In this document: piece after piece, positions 1 to 6,139 of the stretch | Position numbering within the stretch: position 1 is the stretch's first letter | Layout of the letters: the number at the start of each line of letters is the position of its first letter | Assembly (NCBI GenBank): GCA_020057805.1 | Contig: JAGVFD010000137.1 | Location: forward strand, 1-7,973 | Reading direction: 5' to 3' | From: Sideroxydans sp. | Lineage (GTDB): Bacteria; Pseudomonadota; Gammaproteobacteria; Burkholderiales; Gallionellaceae | DNA length: 7,973 nucleotides | Position numbers and translations under genes: made by a program | Notes under the pieces: generated by a model | Database searches by the model: none | Seen by the model: only the letters and a program-made list of their open reading frames with translations | Told to the model about the DNA's origin: nothing

Positions 1-2
1 AA

Positions 3-857
3 CGCGCGGCCTCGCTAACCACCGAAATGCAATCGCAGCAGGCGCAATTAGGGCGGTTGTTGTATCAGCAATACATCGACAGCAGCCATCAGGACTACCT
101 CAAACTGTTACTCAACAATAACGACCCCACACAAGTAGCGCGCGATCTCAAGTATTACGAATACATCGCGCGCGAACGCGCCAGCACCCTGCAATCATTG
201 CACGCCAGTTTATCCAAGCTGAAGGTGGTGGCCGCGCAAACTCGTAGCAAAAGTGCCGAAATTGCGGCGCTGCAAGCAGAAGAAAAAGAAGGCTTGCTAC
301 AGCTAGAACACGACAAGCGCAGCCGTCAACAAACGCTACAAAAAATTGCGCAGAAGCTCAAACAACAACGCCGCGAAATGGGACGTTTGAAACACAACGA
401 AGCGCAACTTTCACAGTTGGTGGAAAAGCTGGCACACGTACTCCCTGACACAGGCAAGGGCGTATTTCGCACGCTGAAGGGAAAATTGTCGCTACCCGTT
501 AAAGGCCGTTTGTCGAATACCTATGGCGCGCGCCGCACCGAAAGCGGCATGGCATGGACGGGCTGGTTCTTAAGTGCACCCGCGAATGCGCCCGTAAAAT
601 CCATCGCCGCTGGTCGGGTGGTGTACGCCGACTGGTTGCGCGGTTTTGGCAACCTGCTCATCATTGACCACGGTCAGGGCTACATGAGTTTGTATGGCAA
701 TAATGAAACTTTGTACAAGCAAGCGGGCGATGATTTGCGCAGTGGCGACACCATTGCAACCGTAGGCAATAGCGGCGGCAATGAGGATTCTGGCTTATAC
801 TTCGAGCTGCGTTTTGAGGGCAAACCGTTCGACCCTAGCAAGTGGGTTAGACGTTAA
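3..857 (+). CDS. envC: Murein hydrolase activator EnvC, 3' part (5' end outside window)
   Basis: EnvC is a periplasmic factor that activates N-acetylmuramoyl-L-alanine amidases at the division septum. The frame is open from position 3, with no stop before the first ATG at 27, so the true start and signal peptide lie upstream. The visible N-terminal half, about 140 residues counted from the ATG at 27, is rich in Gln, Lys, Glu and Leu, as expected for the EnvC coiled coil. The C-terminal 120 or so residues form a LytM/M23 domain, with DWLRGFGNLLIIDHGQGYMSLYG and GNSGGNEDSGLYFELR as recognisable blocks. The zinc ligands of active M23 enzymes are missing: the HLHFE-type motif reads GLYFEL, and no HxxxD is present at TGWFLSAPA. 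That degeneracy is the hallmark of EnvC rather than of an active endopeptidase. The ctpA start follows 14 bases after the stop, which suggests cotranscription. Confidence 0.93.
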   Translation, partial: RAASLTTEMQSQQAQLGRLLYQQYIDSSHQDYLKLLLNNNDPTQVARDLKYYEYIARERASTLQSLHASLSKLKVVAAQTRSKSAEIAALQAEEKEGLLQLEHDKRSRQQTLQKIAQKLKQQRREMGRLKHNEAQLSQLVEKLAHVLPDTGKGVFRTLKGKLSLPVKGRLSNTYGARRTESGMAWTGWFLSAPANAPVKSIAAGRVVYADWLRGFGNLLIIDHGQGYMSLYGNNETLYKQAGDDLRSGDTIATVGNSGGNEDSGLYFELRFEGKPFDPSKWVRR

Positions 858-860
858 TTT

Positions 861-865
861 AAGGA
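861..865 (+). promoter_or_regulatory. Ribosome binding site of ctpA
   Basis: AAGGA lies 6 bases before the ATG at 872, in the short gap after the envC stop. It is a good Shine-Dalgarno match and supports this start over later in-frame ones. Confidence 0.75.
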
Positions 866-871
866 TTAGAA

Positions 872-2269
872 ATGACGACTCGCTTCAAAGAATATGGCTT
901 GATTGGTTTAGGTTTAGTGGCGGGCATTTTGGTCAGCCTGAATTTTTCTGCCCAAGCAGAAAAGGATACGCCCCTGCCTTTGCCTATTGAAGAGCTGCGC
1001 GCCTTCTCGGATGTGTTCGGTCGCATCAAGAGCGATTACGTTGAACCTGTAAGCGACAAAAAACTCATCACCGAAGCCATCAACGGCATGTTGAGCGGCC
1101 TCGATCCGCACTCCGCTTATCTGGATGCAGAAGGCTTCAAAGAATTACAAGTCGGCACGCAAGGCGAGTTCGGCGGCTTGGGTATCGAAGTCGGCATGGA
1201 AGACGGTTTGGTTAAGGTCATTTCCCCCATCGAAGACACGCCCGCATTCAACGCGGGCATCAAGAGCGGCGACTTCATTATCAAAATTGATGACGTCATG
1301 GTGAAGGGACTATCGCTCAACGATGCGGTGAAAAAAATGCGCGGCAAAGTGGGCGTTAGCGTCATGCTGACCATTGCGCGCAAGAACGAAACCAAGCCCC
1401 TGCAAATTAGCGTGACGCGCGCCGTCATCAAAGTGCAAAGCGTGAAAGCCAAGATGATTGATCCAGGTTATGGCTTTGTACGCATCACCCAATTCCAAGA
1501 ACACACAGGCGAAAATCTCGCCGCCGCATTGCAAAAGCTGCACAAAGAAAACAACGGGGCGTTGCAAGGACTGGTACTGGATTTACGTAATGACCCAGGC
1601 GGTTTGCTGACGGGTGCAGTGGGCGTATCTGCGGCCTTCCTGCCAAAAGATGCGCTGGTGGTTTATACCGAAGGCCGCACCGAAGATGCCAAGATGCGCC
1701 TCACGGCCAGCCCTGACTATTACCTGCGCGGCAGTGGCAAGGATGATTATTTGAAAGATGTGCCCAGCGATTTCAAAACGGTACCGCTGGTGGTGCTGAT
1801 GAACGGCGGCTCGGCCTCGGCTTCAGAAATTGTGGCGGGTGCATTGCAAGATCATAAACGTGCGGTCGTCATGGGCACGCAATCGTTTGGCAAAGGCTCG
1901 GTGCAAACCATTTTGCCGCTGGGCAACAACACCGCCATTAAACTCACTACCGCACGCTATTACACACCTGGCGGGCGCTCTATCCAAGCCAAGGGCATCG
2001 TGCCTGACATCGTGGTGGAAGACCCCGCCACTTCTGCGACTGAAAATGCATTCCGCTTGCGCGAAGCTGATTTAGGCAACCACTTAACTAACGACAAGCA
2101 ACCTGAAACCAAGGCGGACACGCCAAGCAAAACAGTGCCCAAAGTGACACCCAAGGTTGAAGAGAGTGGCAAAAAAATCGAAGTGGCAGAATTCGGTGCG
2201 AAGAACGATTATCAATTGAATCAAGCAATGAATCTCCTAAAAGGCATGAACATTTTGCGTGGAAAGTAA
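872..2269 (+). CDS. ctpA: S41 family carboxyl-terminal processing protease (CtpA type)
   Basis: A periplasmic serine protease of the C-terminal processing family, which trims or degrades envelope proteins from their C-termini. Residues 8-29 are a hydrophobic signal or anchor segment ending SAQA. A PDZ domain follows at about 90-180 (GEFGGLGIEVGMEDGLVKVI), then the S41 core at about 195-385. The expected catalytic Ser-Lys-Gln set can be placed as S316 (NGGSASASEI), K341 (FGKGSVQ) and Q345. The Ser-to-Lys spacing of 25 and Lys-to-Gln spacing of 4 match Bacillus CtpB. The core ends with YYTPGGRSIQAKGIVPDI. Residues 405-435 are a Lys/Pro/Thr-rich linker, and the last 25 form the usual Ctp C-terminal helix. 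Length, 465 residues, is typical. In Pseudomonas the CtpA protease degrades peptidoglycan endopeptidases, so pairing with envC fits a role in cell-wall hydrolase control. The substrate here is unknown. Confidence 0.95.
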   Translation: MTTRFKEYGLIGLGLVAGILVSLNFSAQAEKDTPLPLPIEELRAFSDVFGRIKSDYVEPVSDKKLITEAINGMLSGLDPHSAYLDAEGFKELQVGTQGEFGGLGIEVGMEDGLVKVISPIEDTPAFNAGIKSGDFIIKIDDVMVKGLSLNDAVKKMRGKVGVSVMLTIARKNETKPLQISVTRAVIKVQSVKAKMIDPGYGFVRITQFQEHTGENLAAALQKLHKENNGALQGLVLDLRNDPGGLLTGAVGVSAAFLPKDALVVYTEGRTEDAKMRLTASPDYYLRGSGKDDYLKDVPSDFKTVPLVVLMNGGSASASEIVAGALQDHKRAVVMGTQSFGKGSVQTILPLGNNTAIKLTTARYYTPGGRSIQAKGIVPDIVVEDPATSATENAFRLREADLGNHLTNDKQPETKADTPSKTVPKVTPKVEESGKKIEVAEFGAKNDYQLNQAMNLLKGMNILRGK

Positions 2270-2275
2270 GCAACC

Positions 2276-2671
2276 ATGAACCCCTTTGAACTGCAAAAAT
2301 CGCGTGTACTGGTGTTTGATGAAAAACATGTAGGCGAAATGGAACAAGCCTATCTGTTGCTCGGCAATTTAGACAACTTGGACGTGGGCAAAGGACCTTT
2401 GCCCAATAGCTTGGAGATTCAATACAGCGTTGAACAATACTCGCTTGAGGGCTTGGAAAAACTACTGCTCAACGAAGGTTTTCACCTGCAATACACCGCA
2501 TTGGGGCAGCTGAAAAAATCCTTCGTTCACTATTGCGAAGATGTGCAGTATCACAATCTAAAATCGCCCGAACCGCGTACTAAAAATAATTCGCAAGAAG
2601 TGTTTGTGAAAGCCTACGAGCAACATCCGCATGGCGATGTCGACAGCAAAAATAAGCCTGAATCCAAATAA
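2276..2671 (+). CDS. Conserved-looking protein of unknown function, 131 aa
   Basis: I do not recognise a named family. The ATG lies 6 bases after the ctpA stop. The only ribosome-binding match is a weak GGAAAG at the very end of ctpA, so expression may depend on coupling to ctpA translation. There is no signal peptide or membrane segment, so the product is probably cytoplasmic. The core at about residues 44-95 (NSLEIQYSVEQYSLEGLEKL, then NEGFHLQ and KKSFVHYCEDVQYHNL) alternates predicted strand and helix. It loosely resembles the ferredoxin-like fold of heavy-metal-associated (HMA) domains, but lacks the CxxC metal site and has a single cysteine, C87. The last 35 residues are polar and rich in Lys, Glu and Asn, and are probably disordered. 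Sitting between ctpA and a moeB-like gene in a tight array, it is very likely a real gene. The fold suggestion is inference. Confidence 0.8.
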   Translation: MNPFELQKSRVLVFDEKHVGEMEQAYLLLGNLDNLDVGKGPLPNSLEIQYSVEQYSLEGLEKLLLNEGFHLQYTALGQLKKSFVHYCEDVQYHNLKSPEPRTKNNSQEVFVKAYEQHPHGDVDSKNKPESK

Positions 2672-2698
2672 TTCTCGGCTTCACGCCTCCTCCCACGC

Positions 2699-3454
2699 AT
2701 GAACGATAACCAGCTCCTTCGCTACAGCCGCCATATTTTGTTGGAGGAGATGGGTATCGAAGGTCAGCAGGCGTTGCTGAATGCGCGCGCCTTGGTGATT
2801 GGCGCAGGTGGCTTGGGGTCGCCTGTTGCCCTTTTTCTCGCAGCCAGTGGCATCGGCACCCTCACACTGTGCGATGACGACAGCGTTGACCTCACCAATT
2901 TGCAGCGTCAAATCGCGCATCGCCATTCCGCCATCGGCACGCCCAAAGTGCATTCAGCCCAAGCCAGCCTAGCGGATATCAATCCAGAAGTACGCGTAAT
3001 CGCCTTGCAAGAACGCGTCGACGAAGCGCGCTTAATGCAGCTGGTCGCCGAGGCGGATGTGGTGGTGGATTGCAGCGATAACTTTGCGACACGCTACGCG
3101 CTCAATCGCGTTTGTTTTGCACTCAATAAGCCGTTGGTTTCGGGTGCCGCCACGCGCTTTGAAGGGCAAATTAGCGTATTTGATTTTCGCCGCAAAGACA
3201 CCCCCTGCTACGAATGCCTCTACCCAGAGCAACTAGAAAGTGAAGAAACGCGCTGCGCCGTGTTAGGCGTATTCGCCCCGCTGGTCGGCATCATCGGCAG
3301 CATGCAAGCTGCCGAAGCGCTGAAATGTCTGATGGGGATTGATACGACCCTGCGCGGAAGATTATTGACAGTGAATGCGCTCACCATGGACGTGCGCACC
3401 ATGAAATTATCTAAAGATGCAGACTGCGCAGTCTGTGGCAATCCTCATCCCTGA
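2699..3454 (+). CDS. moeB: MoeB/ThiF/HesA family sulfur-carrier adenylyltransferase
   Basis: An E1-like enzyme that adenylates the C-terminal Gly-Gly of a small sulfur-carrier protein: MoaD for molybdopterin or ThiS for thiazole synthesis. The ATP-binding loop is GAGGLGSP (35-42). NLQRQ contains R70, and DCSDN (124-128) contains the Mg-binding D127. C170/C173 (CYEC) and C243/C246 (CAVC) form the structural zinc site. C186, in ETRCAVLG, occupies the position of the conserved cysteine that is Cys184 in ThiF. Length, 251 residues, matches MoeB and ThiF, and the N-terminus (LLRYSRHILLEEMGIEGQ) starts where the family normally starts. No rhodanese domain is present. No Shine-Dalgarno sequence is visible in the 27-base gap from the preceding gene. 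MoeB and ThiF cannot be told apart by sequence alone. No moa, moe or thi neighbour is visible, so the symbol is provisional. Confidence 0.88.
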   Translation: MNDNQLLRYSRHILLEEMGIEGQQALLNARALVIGAGGLGSPVALFLAASGIGTLTLCDDDSVDLTNLQRQIAHRHSAIGTPKVHSAQASLADINPEVRVIALQERVDEARLMQLVAEADVVVDCSDNFATRYALNRVCFALNKPLVSGAATRFEGQISVFDFRRKDTPCYECLYPEQLESEETRCAVLGVFAPLVGIIGSMQAAEALKCLMGIDTTLRGRLLTVNALTMDVRTMKLSKDADCAVCGNPHP

Positions 3455-3461
3455 CACACTC

Positions 3462-3498
3462 AAAAATTGTGGGGGCGCAAGTCATTGCACTCCCACAA
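3462..3498 (-). terminator. Rho-independent terminator for the minus-strand operon
   Basis: The 7-bp stem ttgtggg (3467-3473) pairs with cccacaa (3492-3498). Inside it, gcaa (3477-3480) and ttgc (3485-3488) can extend the structure. Read on the minus strand, the stem is followed at once by TTTTT (complement of 3462-3466), the intrinsic terminator pattern. On the plus strand the stem is followed by aaaatt, so it is a poor terminator for the moeB side. It lies about 33 bases past the stop of the Ig-like gene, in the only gap between the converging operons. Confidence 0.65.
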
Positions 3499-3530
3499 AA
3501 TTCGACAAGCGCCGTACTGAACCCAACAAC

Positions 3531-4526
3531 TTACCACCAGCGCCACCAAGGAGGCCTTGGTGGCGGAGGCATTGGCACGGCTGGTGCGGGTGCCGGTGCG
3601 ACTGCATGACTATAATTTGGCTGCACCGTCACCATCTCACTCGTCAGCGTTTTGTTCCCCGAACCATCCATAGCGGAATAGGTTACGGTGTAGACGCGAT
3701 TCGCAGCACTTCTCGGTATCTTAAGATTATTCCCACCCACAAAACCACTCGGGCTTCCTGCGAGTGAACCCCTCAATTGAAACTGCCTGTCATCCGTCCC
3801 TATCGCCGCGCCCACAACATCCCCCGCCCCACTCACTTCACTCACCGTGATGGACTCTAATTTAACTTCAGGTTGCGGGTCGTAGTTGTCTGTCACCGCA
3901 ATGGTAGCGGTGATGGGGTAAAGCTGATTGGTGGCGATGACCCAGTTGGGAGCGAGGGTGACGGTGAGGGTGGGCGGGATGATGTCGAGTTTTTCTATTG
4001 CGCCGTTGTAATGCCCCCCCGCAATTGGCGCGACAAAATGTCCACTCACGTAAGCGCTGTCCATTTGCGGCACTTTAACGCTAAAGCGCGCCGTTTGGCC
4101 TGGTTGAATTCGTGGCGCTGCTGGAGATTCGTAACAATTCCACCCCAAATAAAGCCCCGATTCTTCAATCAGAATAATTTCAGCGCTCCACCCTGTCAAA
4201 CCTGAAACCGAGCCTGGCAACACAGGCCCAATCGGCTCATCTTCCGTTGAGCCGATTGGCAAAGAGCTGGGACGCAACTCTCCTCGGTTGGTATAGTCCT
4301 CAAAGCCTAAACCAACTCTATCGCTATATTTCCCAATAGAAAAACCAGCAATATTGCGGCTGGTGTTATTAGTAACCTGATGCGTGTAAATAATGTTGTT
4401 ACCAATATGCTGCCCGTATGCCTGTATCACAACAGGTGCAGGCACAGCATAAGTGGCGGTATTTAATAAAAACAAGCCTGTGCCAAGCAGACTTGCCAGA
4501 GCAGATGGTCGCATTAACTTTGTCAT
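3531..4526 (-). CDS. Exported Ig-like domain protein with Pro-rich linker and Trp-rich C-terminal tail
   Basis: A 331-residue protein with a Sec signal peptide: MTKLMR, a hydrophobic core at 8-21, and likely cleavage after TYA27. Residues about 32-175 look like a beta-rich domain (HQVTNNTSRNIAGFSIG, then GWSAEIILIEESGLYLGW, then IQPGQTARFSVKVPQMDSAY). Residues 183-303 follow the pattern of HYR-linked Ig-like domains of bacterial exoproteins: PPTLTVTLAPNW, then VTDNYDPQPEVKLESITVSE, then RVYTVTYSAMDGSGN. From 304 the chain becomes a Pro/Ala linker and ends RPPWWRWW. C131 is the only cysteine. It lacks catalytic motifs, LPXTG, PEP-CTERM or a transmembrane end, so an adhesive, binding or scaffolding role outside the cell is the best inference. 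It follows the M15-like gene by 12 bases. Its Shine-Dalgarno AGAGGGG (4534-4540) overlaps that gene's stop codon, which suggests translational coupling. Confidence 0.82.
   Translation of the reverse strand: MTKLMRPSALASLLGTGLFLLNTATYAVPAPVVIQAYGQHIGNNIIYTHQVTNNTSRNIAGFSIGKYSDRVGLGFEDYTNRGELRPSSLPIGSTEDEPIGPVLPGSVSGLTGWSAEIILIEESGLYLGWNCYESPAAPRIQPGQTARFSVKVPQMDSAYVSGHFVAPIAGGHYNGAIEKLDIIPPTLTVTLAPNWVIATNQLYPITATIAVTDNYDPQPEVKLESITVSEVSGAGDVVGAAIGTDDRQFQLRGSLAGSPSGFVGGNNLKIPRSAANRVYTVTYSAMDGSGNKTLTSEMVTVQPNYSHAVAPAPAPAVPMPPPPRPPWWRWW
3541..3565. repeat. Perfect inverted repeat in the 3' end of the Ig-like gene
   Basis: cgccaccaagg (3541-3551) and ccttggtggcg (3555-3565) are perfect reverse complements, an 11-bp stem with a 3-base loop. 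The repeat lies just before the stop codon at 3531-3533 and encodes PPPRPPWWR of the C-terminal tail. No T-run follows it directly on the minus strand, so it is not a standard terminator. Confidence 0.85.
4212..4259. repeat. Two abutting inverted repeats inside the Ig-like gene
   Basis: The larger stem is perfect over 12 bp: ccaatcggctca (4228-4239) pairs with tgagccgattgg (4248-4259) around an 8-base loop. It encodes the near-repeat PIGSTEDEPIG. Directly beside it, gcctg (4212-4216) pairs with caggc (4223-4227) around a 6-base loop. Both would fold in the mRNA. I see no T-run behind them. Confidence 0.75.
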
Positions 4527-4533
4527 AATAAAG

Positions 4534-4540
4534 CCCCTCT
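4534..4540 (-). promoter_or_regulatory. Ribosome binding site of the Ig-like gene, overlapping the upstream stop codon
   Basis: On the minus strand AGAGGGG lies 7 bases before the ATG at 4526. Its first two bases overlap the TAG stop (4541-4539) of the M15-like gene. This fixes the start and suggests coupled translation of the pair. Confidence 0.75.
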
Positions 4541-5924
4541 ATTGCAGATAAAAATGGACATTGTCACCCCACGCCCCGCCCCATTTCAATTGTGGAGAGG
4601 CAGGACAAACGCTTGCGGCAGCCGTGGATGGTTCGCTTAAAAACTGCGATACGGTTTTCGGCGGAGGCGGTGTTTGCAAGGCGGCTTTTAAGGCACTCAC
4701 ATTCGCGCCTTTTATGTCGACCGCTTTACCTATTGCATGTTTGGCTGCGCCTGCTGCTGGTGCGGGCGTCGCGACTAGACAATGCCCGCCTAGTGGACAA
4801 TCTGACTGTTTATTCCCAGCGGGGTTAATGACAAAACAACCGTCCGCTCGATCACACCCCTTCTCTGCGGCAAGTGCCGCACGACGTGTGGCACAGGCAG
4901 GTTGAAGAACTGGATTGCCTTCTGTTTGCTCAATCAAATCAATCAACCCATCCCAGACATCTCTAAAGTGCCGTTGATAAGCCAAAGACCTTATGGTCGC
5001 GGTGGGTGGCTGCATCACCACGCCCTCTGTCTGCATTTTTTCTTTTAAGCAGTCCAACTCATTTTGCATGGTAGACGTAAGTGACGGACAGTTAGCTGCA
5101 ATGCTGGCAGCATTATTAGCTTCCAAGGCTGCCGTACATACGTCGCTGGCCGCCGTGGGTAACGGGGTGACATAAGGCAGCGGGCAAGTATCGTTGGGGA
5201 TGCACGCTGTGCCTTTCATATTGGCATGGGTGTTGGGTTGCGCACTGCAATTCAACATGCAGCCACCATCAGGGTGCGGCACTTGTCCACTAGGGCACGC
5301 AGGCGTAACAGGTGGCGGCGCAACACAAGCCGTACCCGCTGCATCTGCTACGAGTGGGGCGATGCATGAAACCACACAGCGCGTTCCACTCGCATCGGGA
5401 GAAAAGCCCGCCTTACATTCACACTGAACGTTAGCCAACGAAGCAGGCAAATAAACACCCCAGCTTGTATAACTGGTGTAAGGAAAATCGGCATTGATTG
5501 GGCAAACGGGTTGCGATGCCGGATTGCCGTCGGAAGAATAAAAGGAGCAGACGGGAGGGGTGAGCCAAGAATTAAGAAGGGTTCCTTGACGCGTCCAGCT
5601 ACAGAAATTTGCTTGGCATTGGTTGCCGTATCTGGGCGTGCCGGCTCCAATGTTAATAACGAGTCCCGTCGGATGCAGGTTGAAAACTTTTGATGAGTAG
5701 GTGCTTTGATTGTCGTAAAGCTTGCAGCTGGCTTCGGCGGCAGCGTAGTCATAGTTCAATTTAGGTACTGTGCCTACGGCTTGCGCGGTGTGCATTCCAA
5801 GCATGCCCACGAGTGTGCTCACGATGAGTATTGTCTTGAGTAAGAGGTGGTGGGCAGTATGCCTGTGGTGTGCGTCAGCTTCAATCGTTTGTGCGTCGCG
5901 CTGTTTGAAGTCCTTCGAGTGCAT
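4539..5924 (-). CDS. Exported cysteine-rich protein with C-terminal M15 (D-Ala-D-Ala carboxypeptidase-like) domain
   Basis: A 461-residue protein. A long His-rich n-region (HHRHTAHH, 19-26) precedes a hydrophobic segment (27-43) and a signal-peptidase site after AQA49. The mature part holds 24 cysteines, an even number suited to disulfides in an oxidising compartment. Residues 165-250 carry short EGF-like Cys patterns (CECKAGFSPDASGTRC, CPSGQVPHPDGGC). The C-terminal third fits peptidase family M15: IRSLAYQ (311-317) at the substrate-side motif, KHAIGKAVDI with H396 and D403, and WGGAWGDNVHFYL with D454 and H457. The HxxxxxxD and DxxH spacings match the VanX/VanY zinc ligands and catalytic acid. 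The usual Ser before the first ligand is replaced (AKH), and a Cys-rich insert occupies about 340-390. The predicted role is cleavage of peptidoglycan peptides outside the inner membrane; activity is inferred. ATG 5924 has the Shine-Dalgarno GGGGAGAGG, and an in-frame stop lies upstream. Confidence 0.85.
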   Translation of the reverse strand: MHSKDFKQRDAQTIEADAHHRHTAHHLLLKTILIVSTLVGMLGMHTAQAVGTVPKLNYDYAAAEASCKLYDNQSTYSSKVFNLHPTGLVINIGAGTPRYGNQCQANFCSWTRQGTLLNSWLTPPVCSFYSSDGNPASQPVCPINADFPYTSYTSWGVYLPASLANVQCECKAGFSPDASGTRCVVSCIAPLVADAAGTACVAPPPVTPACPSGQVPHPDGGCMLNCSAQPNTHANMKGTACIPNDTCPLPYVTPLPTAASDVCTAALEANNAASIAANCPSLTSTMQNELDCLKEKMQTEGVVMQPPTATIRSLAYQRHFRDVWDGLIDLIEQTEGNPVLQPACATRRAALAAEKGCDRADGCFVINPAGNKQSDCPLGGHCLVATPAPAAGAAKHAIGKAVDIKGANVSALKAALQTPPPPKTVSQFLSEPSTAAASVCPASPQLKWGGAWGDNVHFYLQ

Positions 5925-5926
5925 TG

Positions 5927-5935
5927 CCTCTCCCC
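5927..5935 (-). promoter_or_regulatory. Ribosome binding site of the M15-like gene
   Basis: On the minus strand GGGGAGAGG ends 2 bases before ATG 5924, and its GGAG core is about 5 bases away. With the in-frame TAG at 5967-5969, this leaves 5924 as the best start and explains the long n-region of the signal peptide. Confidence 0.65.
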
Positions 5936-5981
5936 GTTTATTGGCTTGCGCTGCGCGAGTGTTTCGCTAGGCAGGGAGTGC

Positions 5982-6012
5982 ATTAGACTCTGTTGAGGGG
6001 GGGGGGAGGCAA
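5982..6012 (-). promoter_or_regulatory. Candidate sigma-70 promoter of the exported-protein operon with a homopolymer spacer
   Basis: Read on the minus strand, TTGCCT (6012-6007, 4 of 6 matches to TTGACA) is followed after 19 bases by TCTAAT (5987-5982, 5 of 6 matches to TATAAT). The first ten spacer bases are all C. Transcription would begin near 5975, giving a leader of about 50 bases. A 19-base spacer is longer than the preferred 17, so the promoter as read is predicted to be weak. Promoter calls by eye are uncertain. Confidence 0.5.
5997..6006. repeat. Ten-base G homopolymer (C on the coding strand of the downstream operon)
   Basis: Ten consecutive G on the plus strand, the longest single-base run I see in the window. 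It lies 73 bases upstream of the M15-like start, between the -35 and -10 candidates. Runs of this length slip readily during replication. The exact count is also error-prone in sequencing. Confidence 0.9.
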
Positions 6013-6139
6013 GGGGATTTTGGGTGTTAAAGGTAAAGAAAAGCAAGGTCGCGTCTGTGCAGCCCTTAAGCCGTTATCTTTGATTTTTCATTAGACCTTA
6101 CCTCAGCCTGCCCCCTTGACTGTGGAAGAGGAGCGCGCA

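Noticed and set aside
460..857. Active M23 endopeptidase
   Set aside because: The zinc-binding His and Asp motifs of M23 are replaced as in EnvC, so an activator role is the better reading.
3462..3498. Bidirectional terminator serving the moeB side as well
   Set aside because: On the plus strand the stem is followed by aaaatt with no T-run, so only the minus-strand direction is supported.
3417..3767. 116-codon plus-strand frame crossing the moeB stop and the Ig-like 3' end
   Set aside because: It is antisense to the Ig-like gene over most of its length, spans the convergent terminator, has no ribosome binding site and has an implausible Trp/Arg/Pro composition reflecting the opposite strand.
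5348..5752. 134-codon minus-strand frame inside the M15-like gene
   Set aside because: It lies in another frame of a gene with signal peptide, disulfide pattern and catalytic motifs. Its own translation shows no domain or export signal.
5819..6046. Minus-strand 75-codon frame running through the poly-C tract into the M15-like gene, suggesting translational phase variation by frameshift
   Set aside because: In the M15-like frame there is a TAG at 5967-5969 between the tract and ATG 5924, so no change of tract length can fuse an upstream frame to the gene. The frame itself looks like no protein family and overlaps the leader.
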